Assembly: GCA_002914845.1 (NCBI GenBank)
Contig: JXTC01000062.1
Coordinates: forward strand, 147,495 to 211,494
Direction of reading: 5' to 3'
Length of the DNA: 64,000 nucleotides
From: Trema orientale
Lineage: Eukaryota; Streptophyta; Magnoliopsida; Rosales; Cannabaceae
The stretch's first letter is position 1. Each line of letters opens with the position of its first letter. Positions 47,982 through 61,700 of this stretch are shown here, one piece after another. The notes under the pieces were generated by a model. The model was not told where the DNA came from, did no database searches, and worked only from the letters and a program-made list of their open reading frames with translations. Both the position numbers and the translations under genes were made by a program.

Positions 47982-49469
47982 ATGCGATGGAATTTGAGTG
48001 TGTTACTACACTACACGCGATCGAGAAACCTTCACTATCACCGCCTCATTATGCTCGACTTCGCTCTCCACCAAACCCCTCAAACAAAAACTTGGCGCTT
48101 TCTTCGCCCATTTTCATCGGACTCCACTGACCCAAATGATCAGGTGGCTGTTTTGGTTCAAAACATCATCTACTTTCGAAGGCAAAAATCAACGGACGAG
48201 ATTGAACAAGCTCTTGATCGATCCGGGTTCGAGTTGACAGAGGAGTTGGTTTTGAATGTGCTTCGTCGGCATCGTTCGGACTGGAAACCCGCTTATGTTT
48301 TCTTCAACTGGGTCTGTAAACGGTCCGGGTACTCACCTGGGTCTGGGCCGTACAATGAAATTATTGACATTCTCGGGAAAATGCGCCGGTTTGAGGAGGT
48401 AGACCAAGTGTTCGACGAAATGTCCAAGAGAAACGGTCTAGTGAATGAAGTCACTTACGGGATTTTGCTTAATAGATACGCGGCTGCACATAAGGTGGAG
48501 GAAGCCATTGATGTGTTCAAGAGGAGGAAAGAGTTTGGGCTCGAGGTTGATGACTTGGTACCATTTCAAACACTTTTGCTGTGGATTTGCCGGTATAAGC
48601 ATGTTGAACTAGCGGAAAACTTGTTTTACTCATACTGTAATAAGCGAAATGGGTTGTTTATTCACTCGGATATAAAGACATGGAACATTATTCTTAATGG
48701 GTGGTGTGTACGAGGGAATGTACATGAGGCCAAAAGGTTTTGGAATGATATAATCGCTTCTGGATGCCGCCCGGATCTATTTACTTGTGGGACTTTCATA
48801 AACGCCTTGACTAAGAAAGGGAAACTGGGCACAGCCCTGAGGTTGTTCCGAGCCATGTGGGGATATAAGGGCTGCAACCCAGACGTTGCAATCTGCAATT
48901 GTATCATTAATGCACTTTGTTTCAAGAAGAGGATTCCTCAAGCTTTGCAAGTTTTCCGGGAAATGAGTGAACGAGGTTGTCAACCAAATGTGGCCACGTA
49001 CAATACGTTAATCAAGTACCTCTGCAGAATCCAGCGGATGGAAAAGGTTTATGAGATTCTGGACGAAATGGAACAGAAACGAGGGAATTGTTTGCCAAAT
49101 CATGTTACTTACAGTTTCTTGCTCAAGTCCTTGAAAAGACCGGAGGAAGTTCCTGCCCTCTTGGAGAGAATGGAGCGAAGCGGATGCGGAATGATTGGTG
49201 ACATGTATAATTTGATGCTGAAGTTGTATATGGACTGGGATTGTCAGGAAAGAGTGAGACATACTTGGAATGAGATGGAAAGAAATGGGTTGGGGCCTGA
49301 TCAACAATCTTATACCATTATGGTTCACGGGTACTGTGAGAAAGGGAGAAGAGAGGATGCTTTGCGTTACTTCCGGCAGATGAAATCAAAGGGGATGCGA
49401 CTGGAACCGAGAACCGAAATATTGGTGAATTCCTTGGACGTGAATTTTGATGGAAAGAAAGGTGCATAG
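47982..49469 (+). CDS. P-class pentatricopeptide repeat protein, 495 aa, probably mitochondrial
   Basis: Intronless frame starting at the first ATG after a leader with TCTCTCTACC-like sequence. The N-terminus (MRWNLSVLLHYTRSRNLHYHRL) is rich in Arg and hydrophobic residues and lacks acidic ones, as expected for a mitochondrial presequence. A region of about 70 residues precedes the repeats, with the WKPAYVFFNWVCKRSGYSPG block found in a known group of plant PPR proteins. About ten repeats follow, for example TWNIILNGWCVRGN and TYNTLIKYLCRIQR, and the protein ends soon after the last one. No E or DYW domains. By memory it resembles the Arabidopsis At5g15010/At1g80550 type; this was not checked. 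Confidence 0.92.
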   Translation: MRWNLSVLLHYTRSRNLHYHRLIMLDFALHQTPQTKTWRFLRPFSSDSTDPNDQVAVLVQNIIYFRRQKSTDEIEQALDRSGFELTEELVLNVLRRHRSDWKPAYVFFNWVCKRSGYSPGSGPYNEIIDILGKMRRFEEVDQVFDEMSKRNGLVNEVTYGILLNRYAAAHKVEEAIDVFKRRKEFGLEVDDLVPFQTLLLWICRYKHVELAENLFYSYCNKRNGLFIHSDIKTWNIILNGWCVRGNVHEAKRFWNDIIASGCRPDLFTCGTFINALTKKGKLGTALRLFRAMWGYKGCNPDVAICNCIINALCFKKRIPQALQVFREMSERGCQPNVATYNTLIKYLCRIQRMEKVYEILDEMEQKRGNCLPNHVTYSFLLKSLKRPEEVPALLERMERSGCGMIGDMYNLMLKLYMDWDCQERVRHTWNEMERNGLGPDQQSYTIMVHGYCEKGRREDALRYFRQMKSKGMRLEPRTEILVNSLDVNFDGKKGA

Positions 49470-50366
49470 ATGAAAAGAGGAGAGCAGAGTAGTTGCTTCC
49501 TTAGGCTTTGAGATTTAGCTGAACGCAAATTACTTATCTTCAAAAACAAGAAGAGTAACAAGCACAGTTCTGTAGTTTAATGCAATGCATCTCATTTTAT
49601 GAACTATCGGAGGACTTCATTACTAGTAGCTGCATTTCATGTCTACTTTATTCTTTTGGCCAATAATTCATGTGCCGCTTAAATACAACCCCAAGACGGA
49701 TAGGAAAATTCTTAATATACGTATTCTTACCTTTTGATTTTCATTTTTCTTTATTCAAGTATTATTTCTGAAGAACTCTAAGATGTTGCTACTTCAGTGG
49801 TTTAAGCAAAATGTCGTGCTCAATCAAACTAGATTAATCTCCTAGTTTTAAAATCCCATCAAAAGTAATATCTCACTAATTCTGGGAACATCTGCAATAA
49901 ACCTTTACTTGGCTTAAAGCTAGGAATTCATAAAGTCACGTAGCATTTCAGAGTGTACCTAAACCTTCTTTAGCCTCCCTTGTCACATGGTATAACCAAT
50001 CATTCTTCATAGTCGTTTTCATTACCAGCATATCGTTATAAGAGTCGTGAACTTTTCGAGTAAATCACCAAGGCGATATAGCTTCTCTTGTCACAACTAC
50101 GAAACTCGAAAGGGTGCCAACTGCCATCTTGATATCTAATACAGTGGTTGAACTAAATTAAATCATTGATGGTCACCAAAATTCGCATCAAGAAAAACAC
50201 ATTAATTGTCTGTCCTATTTCAAGGAAGAAAGGAAATGAGCATGCGAACTATGTGCACAACACGAGGAAAAATAATGCATATAACAGAAGACAAACAACT
50301 GTCATCTCATTTTTGGTATTCTCCTCTGCTTCTGCTCCTATGGTGCGACCTAACATGGGCTTCATA

Positions 50367-51946
50367 TCAGGCACTCACTGTAGGAGAAGGGGTATACCAG
50401 CCATGGTGAATCTCTACAGCCTTCTTGCTTCTGGCTAGCCGAGACTTTCTGCGTGCTCCGGTGTTTCTGTGCAATGTTCCTACCTTAACTGCTTTGTCAA
50501 TGACAGAGTATGCCTCAGCAATGAGCTTCTCAACAGTAATAACTTCTTCTGCCTGAGCATCTGGCTTCTTTTTTAGAGTGTCCAAAGCTTCCAAAACCTG
50601 GAAAAGACAGCACAAAAAGATCACAGAAGCCACCGAGGCAATCGGACCAAGCAAACTACCATCAGAATTTTCATCCACCATTCGGATTTCTATTTTGTTT
50701 CATACCATAATTATTACAGCAGATGATGCCACATAAAAGAGTTCTAGACAATACATCATAGTGACAGTAATGAATAGTAATTTATAGGATCACACATTTG
50801 AAAGTTCTATAATGCACTTTTGGCCATTCATCTTTTTGTAAGAATCATTTTCTGCAAATAAAGGGAACTGGAAGGAGAAATATTTCTCTCATTTATGTTA
50901 TTAGAGTGGTTTAAAAGACAAACAAATACCTAAACAGTGAATAGAAAAAGGCATATTTTTCAACGGTAAACGAATCAGTTTTGTCCGCTTATAATACAGT
51001 CAACACAAGTAAGTAATAGGTCAGTCAGACTCCAATTCCATCTACTGTCAACCCATGACATCCACGCATGGGATGGTTCTTACTAAGAGTAACAATTAAT
51101 CACAAATTGAGTCCATTACCCTAGAACGGTAGAACCCAATTAAAAATTTCAAAAGCGCAGACCAAAGTTTTCATTATTCTAGTAGTAAACAATGAAACGA
51201 GAGTGATAACCTGCCATTTAAATCTAATAATGGCCTTAGCATCAGGTATTCAATACATTTCTTAGCACAAAAAGGCTACTAGCTTCTAATTCTAAAGTAA
51301 CATAACTACTTAGTTCAGAAAAGGGTCATCAATCGTTTTTCTATTAGGGACCGTTTAAACTATTGCCATGTATACATTGACCATTGAACAGCGTGAACTG
51401 GATAAAGGACCAATAATTATATGAACTAGAGCTCCATAACAGAATGCTCAGCTGATACATGATTAAAACTATGGAGCTCAATCAGGACATAGCTTTACAT
51501 TTTGAGTTGAGAAGATAAAAACTAACAGAGAAACACAAACCCCATCAAACAAAAACCTATCTCAGAGTCAGATTAATCGGGCAGAGGAAAGAACATGGTC
51601 AGAAGTAAGCACATAACGGATTCCCACTTTCTATTGATAAAGGGGTAGCTGTTCTGATTCCTTAAGGTGTTCAAAATCTTAATTTGCATTAAAAAAAAAA
51701 AATTGTAATTAAAACTGTCTTGAATCGAAGAAAGATAGCCATTGGTATGTAGAAGCATTCCTCAAACATCAGGAGTTGGAAACCAGTAAAGCATTTGAAG
51801 GACAAATGATCTTGTTTTCTGGTTTGCTAATAGATCTTAATCATAGTTTTACTAGCAAAAGAAAGGAAGACCCCTAAAGAGAGAACCTCCTGAATATCAA
51901 CACAGAATAAACCAATCTTAAGAAGTAAAATACTAATTAGTTGTGA

Positions 51947-51984
<38 letters not shown>

Positions 51985-52566
51985 CTTCTTCATTCGGGTT
52001 CTGATTTCGGATTTGCGAGCTTTGTTGTAAACGCGCCTTTTCTCAGCCTGGCGAGCTCTCTTAGCAGCGGAATCGGGCTTTTTTGTGGGAGCAGCCTCAC
52101 AAACAACAGAACGGCGAATCGGCCTTTGAATTGTGCTCATCGACAAACACCCTGAAAACCAAACCAAACGAAACCCATCATCTAGTTTAAGTTTTTACTA
52201 CTTTGAACCCCCCAAAAACTGGGTAACATAGCAGAAAACCCAGAACCCAATTTTCCAACCATTGATTCACTAGCTAGCTGGTTCGAAAACCAAGCTGGTG
52301 AAACGTAGTCTTAAGTTTCATAGTCGAGAATTTTCTGAGAAACCATACAAGGGTGCCCTTCAAAATGGAATGTAGTACACGCAGAAGGGTAGAGAGAGAG
52401 AGTTAGAATTACCTCTGGAGAAGAAATTATGAGAAAGAGAAGAGGAGAAACTGAGAGAGCCAAAGCGTGTTGAATTCGAAGAACTGAGTGAAAGGGCGCC
52501 CAGCTTGGAAGGAAGGGCCGAGCACTGAATTGCATTAGTAGCGGCCATTGTCGCTGCCATTGACAT
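50367..52566 (-). CDS. Plastid 30S ribosomal protein bS20c, 183 aa
   Basis: bS20 binds and folds the small-subunit rRNA of the plastid ribosome. Coding exons are 52566-52413, 52151-51985 and 50597-50367, and phase holds across both introns. Residues 1-70 are Ser/Ala-rich and end near SVVCEAAP, a normal plastid transit-peptide pattern. The mature part is helical and very basic: [20 protein letters not shown], then a VDKAV-like centre ([24 protein letters not shown]), both typical of bS20. The C-terminal tail [13 protein letters not shown] is plant-specific. The first ATG (52566, MSMAAT) is chosen; the next is only 6 bases on. Intron 2 is 1.39 kb and begins beside a GA microsatellite. Confidence 0.93.
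51952..51978. repeat. GA microsatellite in the bS20c intron
   Basis: An (AG)n run directly follows the 5' splice site of intron 2, which on the coding strand reads as a long CT tract. It may vary in length between individuals. Confidence 0.9.
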
Positions 52567-52978
52567 CTCTCTCTTTCTCGCTTGTATAACACTCCTGTTT
52601 CTTCTTCTTCCTTTCATTTCATTTTATGTTATCCAGTATCCATTGATAAGGGTGGGTCGGAAGAACTCGGAGGCATACACAATTCCTCATTTACCCCTGA
52701 CTAACAATGGCATTGTTTTTTTGTTTTCCATTTATCACTCTCTTTTCTATTCTTGGACCCTTGAAAGTGTATTTTACTAAAATGTTTCATATCAACAATA
52801 ATATTGTGAAAAGTAGTATAACCATATAAGACTGAAAAATTAGTGAACTTAGTATGCCTCTTCTTGTTTTATTTATTTATTTTTTGTTTTGTTTTTGGCA
52901 ATGGCATTGTTTGGAAAATGATTGGATTTTTATTTTCTTTTTGTTATTATAAAGGTTGATATATATATATATATATAT

Positions 52979-53157
52979 TTTGGGGATGGCTACGGTAGGG
53001 GCGTCCCTACGTAGGGTCATGCCTTAATTATCGTTGGATGGGAATCTGTGGGAAATAACGGAAATCTGTGGAGAATCTATTTATATACAGATTCCCATCC
53101 AACGGTGAATAGACAGGGCCCTACGTAGGGGCGCCCCTACTGTAGACGCGCCCATTT
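52979..53157. mobile_element. Foldback MITE, about 170 bp
   Basis: The left arm starts CTACGGTAGGGGCGTCCCT (52990) and the right arm, reverse-complemented, starts CTACAGTAGGGGCGCCCCT (53145). Further in, CGTTGGATGGGAATCTGTG and its complement lie on either side of a short centre. The whole element can fold as one hairpin. The arms are GC-rich in AT-rich DNA. A T-run occurs on both sides, so a target-site duplication cannot be read reliably. No coding capacity. Confidence 0.8.
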
Positions 53158-54446
53158 TTTTTATAAAGGACAATCCTAAATACTAATTTTAACGCAACAC
53201 GTGTGTATGAATTGTCACTATTCAATAAGTGAATGTGATTAATTTATTTGTGTAAATTCTAAAACATTAATTGAATAGTAATAATTTATATGGTATATGT
53301 TGTTGATAATAAATTTTAAGATACCTAAGATCATCTCTTTTTTATAATAGCATATTAGTTTATCTCAATTGTTTTCAATTTTTTAATTTCGGTAAAAAAA
53401 AAAATTTAATAGTATTACAGTATTACTACGCAAATGGCCAAATCATACAATTTTGAGAGATTGAGATTTGAGAACTTATTAAGTGCTACATAAAAAATTA
53501 AATGAGAACCAACTAATACAACGATAAAATATTAGAGACCGCATGCAAATTTATCCACATTATAGAAACGAAAATAAAAATGCATGGACCCATGTTTGTT
53601 GGACCTAAGTCCGACGGTGCATGCGATTTTTTAAGGAAAATACCAAAACTAACCTTCTCCTTTCAACTTAAAATCATGTTAAACCTTATGATATCAAAAA
53701 TTCTGAAAATACCCTTCTGTTTTGAATAAATGGAAAATGGATAATTGGTAATTACACTTTTGTATATGTATTTTGACTATGTGCCTAATTTATACATTTT
53801 GTTTTGATTATTATCAATATTGTCTGTCGCATTTCAAAATTATCGCAAATTTATACCCTCCTTTAGTCAGACCCAAATTAAAGTGGTTAGTTTACTGAAA
53901 TACTCTTATAGATTTAAACATAAGTCATTATATTAGTTTAAACTTAAAGGAAAATCAAAATCAATTAATAAAAATATTATAGGCATATCATCTCTTTTGT
54001 CAGTTTTTAAACCCATATCAGAAAAATCAGATAAAAGATTTGGTTTCTTAAATACTTTCTTTCATTCAACATGGCTTATCAATTATGAAAAATAGGACTT
54101 AATATGATTTTGGGAATTAGCTCACGTCTATAGTGCTCAGATGTCTAGTAGTCGACGTCTCTCAAATATTTATCAAAGTGAACTGCTGTAAAAGTTTTGA
54201 TGTAATGTTAAGAGAAGAAGAAAACTCATGATAAGTTGCTTTTTGACTGTTCTTAACACAAACGTAAAGGCTCAAAATCCATTATTAATCAAGGGAAAAA
54301 AAATTTTGATCTAACATCCCATCTAATAAAAAGCACCAGATTTATCAAGGGGGGTAAAAAACCCAACTACAGCTCGTAAAATAATTAAAACCCCAAAAAT
54401 ATTCAAGAATCATATGAGATCCATCGGTATATTAAATTGGTTAGTT

Positions 54447-54628
54447 TCTTTTTTTTTTTTTTTTTTAAGTAGAGCTTAACTAATGACCTCCACTTATTAC
54501 AAATGAAAGAAAAATACCGACTACTACCCAATCCCCACCCTACCCTACCTACCCCAGTGTGACTCGAACTTAGAACCGAAATCTTAAGTAGTGAGTGTTC
54601 TTTACCACTTGAGCCAACCCACTTCGTC
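54447..54628 (-). mobile_element. tRNA-derived SINE with 18-bp target-site duplication
   Basis: ATATTAAATTGGTTAGTT occurs exactly at 54429-54446 and 54629-54646. Between the copies, read on the minus strand, are an A-box-like TGGCTCAAGTGG (54616-54605), a B-box-like AGTTCGAGTCAC about 35 bases further on, a C-rich body and a poly-A tail that shows as a T-run at 54447-54468. This is the structure of a tRNA-derived SINE inserted by LINE machinery. The exact duplication suggests a fairly young insertion. The copy at about 3601-3799 belongs to the same family. Confidence 0.88.
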
Positions 54629-54649
54629 ATATTAAATTGGTTAGTTATA

Positions 54650-55740
54650 CTCATGTTATCCAAGCATTTTCTTTTCAGACAAAAGCACAATATTACCCAC
54701 AGGTTTAGGAAAATGAAAGAAAAGGGATTTTTTTTTTTTAATTCGTATTTGCAAAAAGAAAATGAGGGTATATAAGGAATTTTAAAAATTTGTCAAGTCA
54801 AAATTGGTGTTTGACTGAAAAATAGTACAAATTTGCAATAATTTTGAGATGTGAGAGACGATGATAATAAAAATCAAAACACAAGGTATAAATTAGACAA
54901 ACAAGCAAAATACAAACTAAAACACAAGTTACAAATTGGACAAACAAGCAAAATACAAGGTGCAAAACTGTAATTATCCCAAAGGTGAATGAAATGCCCC
55001 AACACATTGAATTGGAAAAGGAGTCGAAATCCTGAGACTTTCAAAGTAGACTCATTTAAGTCCTCTTTTTCTTGAGCACTTTAAGTCCTCTCTTCCTCAT
55101 TCTTACTTAACCAAATCACACTTTCTGTTTATATCGAATCCAAGAACAGAAGAAAATGAGGATTTCCTCATGTCTAATCACGATGATCAACCAGATTAAT
55201 AATTCGTAATACTTTATGCTTTTTATAGGTGTTAAATTTTCTAAAATATCCAAAACAAAGCTTTGTAGTATTCATCATAAACCAACACAGCAACATTTAC
55301 ACTAGTTCTTGAGCTACATTTCTAGTAAAGTTAAAGACAATTTTAGCAACCGAGCGCCACAATAAATCTAAAATCACGGGACACTAAACTGTAGTATGAG
55401 GGCAAATAGTTTGCTACAGAACTCTTCAATGGAACTATTTAATTTGAAAATTGAGGGCCAAAATATAATAAGGTACAAATCAATAATCTCATCTACTTAA
55501 ATACACACAAGCTTAGAACAGCTTTGACGATTCTGGCAAAGGTTAGTAAGGAGCATACGGTTGACCTGAGAGTCAATAGCTAAAATTAAAGAGCTAATTA
55601 GAGCCTCAATCAGAAAACTAATTACATACGTAAGATTTGAAAGAACAGCTAGCATTATAGGAAGTGAAAGAACGCTCTAGAATAAGACAAAGCGTGAAGG
55701 AAAATCATGGTGTCCAAGGAAGGAGAAAGCAACCTTAATT
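54650..55740. other. Intergenic and ARP4 3' UTR
   Basis: Near 54880-54960 a CAAACAAGCAAAATACAA-type string is repeated. No gene is seen. The last 100-200 bases before 55746 probably belong to the ARP4 3' UTR. Confidence 0.4.
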
Positions 55741-55745
55741 TAATC

Positions 55746-58700
55746 TTAAGGACATTTTCTTTGAATGTAAGAAGCTCCATGCTCTTCATACCTGTTGAAG
55801 TGCATGTAAATCTATCAATATAAAAACTAGAAACATATTTTTGAAGCCAAAAAAAAAAACTAGAAACATATTTGGTATACATTCAAGGCATAATAGACAT
55901 CTATCCTCCGAAACGTTTGCAGATCAAAATGTACTGAAACTTACTCAGATTTGGAGAACCACATCTGCTGGAACGAACCAAGAGAAGCCAAAATACTCCC
56001 ACCTATCCACACACTGGAAAAAATGAAAGCCAAAAATGAGTTGTACGCAGTAGAAAGTGCATGAATGAATATACAAAAAATTGCATGAACCTATGCTATA
56101 AGAAAAACTGCATGAACATTACTAGATCTTTTAACAATTAAGTAAATTATAAACAAGAGAAAGGCGGACGGAGAGAGCTACAAGAACGTAGTACTTAAAA
56201 CTTGAAAGGAAACATATCTTACCTAAATCTCCTTTCCGTTGCATTACCACTGGCCAATACTTTAACTCTAGCCGCTTGAGGAGATCCCTAAATATCGAAC
56301 AACGAAACTTTAGCATGTGCAGTTAAGACTTGAGACTAATGGTTTTCGTATTTTTTTTCCTAATTAAAAAGCAGTTCTAACACTATATAGACATCCAATC
56401 ATTTCAAATCAAATAACAATCTGCCACTAATAGGAGATCTCAACAATAGATGACAAATGAATGCTTTCATATAGATGTTATCTAAAGTATGAGAGTATAC
56501 AATTTAACCAAGAACATAAGATCATAAATCTATGATTTATAATAAGCTAGTTTCGCTATATCTACCATTCAATGCTTATCAAGATATTTCGCAACATTCA
56601 GATCATTGAAAAACCAAATATCAGCATTTTTATGATCGGGGGAAAAGAGATAGTGTTTCGTCCAGTAGAAATTACCTCTAGCAGATCTTTCTCGAGGCGT
56701 TCTTTTAACTGTTGCATTGATGCCGTGCCACCAGCAAGCTGTAGAAAATAGAAAACAGCAAAATCAAACCTGTTCCAAAACCATGTTGTGCAGATTTCGT
56801 GTGTCCAAAGACCTTCATGGAAAATTTGTAGGTCAATGATGAATTTGTTTGTTTAGACGTAGTAGGGTTCGAATAGTCTATTAATATATAAATATATATA
56901 GGGCACAGGTAATTTTTTTTTTACCTACACATAGGTATTGGATTGGTAATTTTTTTTTTTTTACCTACACATAGGTATCATTTTGGCCAATAAAAATTTA
57001 TTATGCATATTTTTTTATTGTAAAAAGTAGGAGAGAGAAATAGCATTAATGATGTACGTCTTTTCATGCACCTCATTATAACCGTTGGATCACCGTTAGA
57101 TGATGATCCAACGGCTAAAAAAAATTACCTACACATAGGTAAAAAAAAAAAAATACCTACTGGATTGGCAACCATATATATATATATGTATATATATATA
57201 TGTGTATATATATTAGCAAAATCTGGATAGTTCTCTTAAAAATGATAGGCTAATTTACAAAAACATACCATCTATTTTACTTTTAAGAACATCTGACCTA
57301 TTTTTTATTATTAAGGACATACACTCAATTTGAATTTTATTAGAAATTTATACCCCAATGGTAAGAATTGGGGAGAAAATATTAAAAAAAAATCCTTACC
57401 TATTAATTTCCAACCAAACAAAGGGAGCGAGAGTTATTTGTGTTACCAGACATAATACAGTTCACCATGAACCTTCCAATGGGGGGCACAATTTTAAAAA
57501 GAAAAAAAAGGGAGGGGTCCGGTCTAATCAGAAGTACATTTCTTTTTAAATTTTGAAGCCAATATCATGGTCGATGGGCTCTTTGATCAACCATACATTT
57601 AGGTGTTTCATATAGTCTACAGCTACACATTTATACTTACATATATATATAATTATATATACACACGTATGTATATATCCATCTATGGATACATCTATCT
57701 CCTGATTCTATGAGGTCGTAGTATACCGTGAGAACGAGAAGATGGTCATTTGTCTCTTTTTTGTGGGTGTTTGGTTACATAAATAACATACCCCTTTACT
57801 GCGTAATGAAATTTTAGGTTCCAAATAAGCAAGGCTAATTTTATCTACTCACTTTTTTATGTGTGCCATGTCATCTCCCTTACACTATGAAGGTAAAAAC
57901 TTCCAATGAAAGTCAAATCTGAGGGTTATGTGGCTTATTTAAAAAGGAAAGGGGGACAAGTATGCCAAAAGATAGAGGGTATAATTTTATATGACTATCC
58001 AAAATAATGCCACTATGTTTCCAAAAAGACATGTATCTATCCGTCGACTATATTTCTTTAATCAGTCAAAGCATTATGACCCCAAATAGAGAGCATGTAA
58101 AATGACAAACTTAATGAACTTTACCAGTATGCTACTGAATAGCTCTCTACGAATGTCTACATCACACTTGTTAATACTTTCTATAACCTGAGAGAAAAGA
58201 AAAATTTTGACCATTAGATTACATTTATAAAAATGGTAAAACTTTTTTAAAACTGTTACAAACAAGCCAGGGAATTTACCATTTGTGGCAATGGACGAAC
58301 AGAACGTTCAATTTCTGCAAAACTCTCCATACCAGGAATTGTCTGGCATGTACATCAAAAACAAAACTTTATATATAAAATTGACCGGGAGAAAATATTA
58401 ACAAAAATAAGAAAAGAACTTCCAGGAAAAAAAAAAAAAAAAAAACTGGCACTCAGTAAATTTAGGACAACCTGAACCAGGGAAGGCTTAAATAGTATAT
58501 CAGGTATCTTGAACCTATCAGCTCCAATTTCAATTGTCCTGCAATATGCATAAACAATAAAGTAACGAGATATTGACACACAGATCAAAACATAGTAATT
58601 CAATGTGATATTTAATGCTCACCAACTGATATGGATATCAGCAAGTAATCCATCAATTCAAACATGCAAAATAACAACAGGAAATGTAACCTGACCAATA

Positions 58701-61700
58701 AAGAAAAGAGAGTAAATAAAACTCACTGGCCATCAGGAAGTTCATAAGGAGTCATTGGAATATTTGAATATGCGGTTTCTGTGATAAAAGAAATATAGAA
58801 TCAGAACCATGGTATGATTAGCATTGTCTTATCAAATGAAAAAAGTCCATAAATGGAAACTGTCAAAAAGATCACAAATGGGGTTGCTTCAGACAAACAA
58901 AACTAGAATAACTGAAATATGAGTCAAACCAACAAAACACACAAATGACACCCTTCCCCCTCATCTCCCAAAAGAAGAAACATACACATAAAAGATCTTA
59001 AAATCAGAAGCAAAGTACTGACATAGCCATTAGATAAAGCAAAAAAGAAGGAACAGTACAAACCATCATATGGAGTATCAGGGGCTCGACACACGCATTC
59101 CTTGATATCACTAGCAATAACCCTCTGTCAAAAGAGAACACCTCAGCAAAAATAGAACAATATAACAACCCAGTAAGTAATAATATGATCAACCACAGAC
59201 CTGGGAATAAAGCTTGTAGCTTTCTGTTGTATTTGGTAAATCGAGGTCAACAATCTGCAAAATAGATAAATGAACGTCATTTGAAGAGCATGAAATAATA
59301 CAAATGTACAAGCACTGTGTGCATCTAGGCATAAGTTGCCAATCCTCAGAAAATGGACAACAAAGCACAAAATCACTACAAAGGAAAAATATTGATCAAT
59401 TCAACATTACAAGTTCAAACTGGAAGCAAGTTATTTTTCTTGAGTGCATCGAGGACACTAGTTTTGACATAAATAGAGCTTTCATAAAGTGAGTATACAG
59501 AAAAATTATCAAATTTAACCCAGGAAAAATTTTTATGTTCTATTACAACATCATTCCGGATGTTGAGCAAGGGGATATATTTTTTAAGAAAGCCCCTTAT
59601 GTAAGTTTTACTTCTCCTCTTTTGTACTAGCATGAGAAATAATAGCAAATGAATATACATCACACATTAAACAGAATTCTAATACTCAACAATCGATATT
59701 AGATAAAAGGTGATTTAACAATGCATTATCCATCACAATGGCTAACAAAAAGTACCTGAAACTCTCCAGGTCGAATTTCCTTTCTCTTGAATGAATATCT
59801 AGGTTTAATCTACAAGAAATGGATATAAGAAAGATTTGAATGCCCAAAAGAAAAACAATACTAACTTTAGGCAATCAATTTCCATGAAAAATGTTCAGGT
59901 AATCACTTACCGTTATACCTTTGCTCTCCAAACTTTTCATCAAGCAATCAGTAAGAAACTCTCCTCCAATAGGAGAAGATAATACAGCCTGTTGTTAAAA
60001 TATAGAGAAGAAGGCATATTCAAAAAACAATAAACACATAAATCACTGGGAAGCATAATTATCAATGCTTAACTTATTTATCTATTTAAACGTACCTCAT
60101 CAATACGTAGTATGCCACCAAAATAAGTTGAAACTCACCAATATTTTGTAGGAGAAAAAGAAAAGAATATATTTATAATAAGATATGCCATTAGGTATGA
60201 GTGAGAAAACAACCTTTTGAAGCACATAACCATCATGAACTGGAGCAACTGTAGTTGATCCTCCACCACTTGAAGAATTTGTATTGAGGGTGATAAAAAA
60301 TATTAGTATTGCATTCATTAAGAAAATTTTAAGGAAATATATATATACACACACTATATATTTAAAAAAAGAAGATAAGACCACAAGAATAAAGTACAAC
60401 TTGAGTAAAAAGGATCTGAAAATGATGGAAACCCTATTAAAGTTGGTGTTAAGGCAATATAAGAAGTCAAAATCATGTAACATCCTACCTATCAACAACT
60501 AATGAGGTAGCACGTCCTGATGCAAATGATGTCAAAACCTGGATCACAAGAAAAGCCAGTTAGTGACCATAAAACGTTTTACCAAAGGAGAAGGAAAGAG
60601 CACTGGTTCAAAGTGACCCAAGTACTACAACTTGGAGTCAACGATGGCTAGAGTAGAGGCATACAGCATTCTTTGCCAAAAACAAGGCAGGAACTTTGTA
60701 CTTTTCAAACATTAGCTCCGCTGTCCTGTCAAACACGACATTTCAGATATTCCTCAAGACAGAAACTAAATAATCTAAACAATGAACCACTGACAGGCCC
60801 ATACTATAACCAATGTCATGTTTCAGCTAAAAAAATCTCATGAGCTCAAAATTAGAAGGTTCTGTTTCCAAGCTGAGGTCAACCGAGACTAGTTGACATT
60901 CCTACTAAGAACCCTAGAAGATAGAAAAAACTTTACGTAGTATATATCATCAACCAAGAAAATTTAAATGGTGCCTAATCACCTTTCTCTTTGTTGTTGA
61001 GTGTTAGAGGATGGTTCTGCAAGTAGCATTGGGTGCTCTTTGGGATCAATCAGTAGACACTCCCTGAAAACAAAAGCAAGCACAGAGAAATAATAGTTAC
61101 TACATGGATGAGCATATTTTTGTGTCTTTAGTCTTTTTTGTCCCCTTTTTTTTTTGGTTGGAAATGGGGAAAGCTTTCATGTAGCAATTATAGCCAGAGT
61201 CCAGAGTCCAAATATTCAAGTAGTTGATTGAGGCAACAAGATGGCATCATCCTATGATTTCAAAGTTAAATCGTACGGAAAACAAATGGACAAACATGAG
61301 GATTTCTGTGCATAAAATCAACTCCAGGAAAATGATGGCCTTGATGACTTGCGATGTTAGTATCCTAATTAAGAGAAATAACAATGACACTGAAGCACAT
61401 TGAAGACACATCCAAAAAACTTAAAAATCAAGTCCAAGAAAAAATGGGCTCGTTATGTAGGTCTTCCTGGATGTACACCTCATCATCTAACTTAAAGTTG
61501 TCTCCGACGATAAATAATGATTGAGGAAAAATGAAGGAAAAAAAAATCACACAGTAATAGGCTCTAATTAAGAATGAGTACTCACTTGAAAGCATGGTCC
61601 CATATGCTGTCAACCAGATCCCAGTCAGCAACAATTCCATCCTTCGTAGGTGACAACACCTGTTATAAGGGAAAAGAAGATAAAGATCTTACAACAAGCA

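Noticed and set aside
56860-56880. GGTTCGAAT string as a tRNA B-box
   Set aside because: No A-box or acceptor stem could be found nearby, so no tRNA gene is called.
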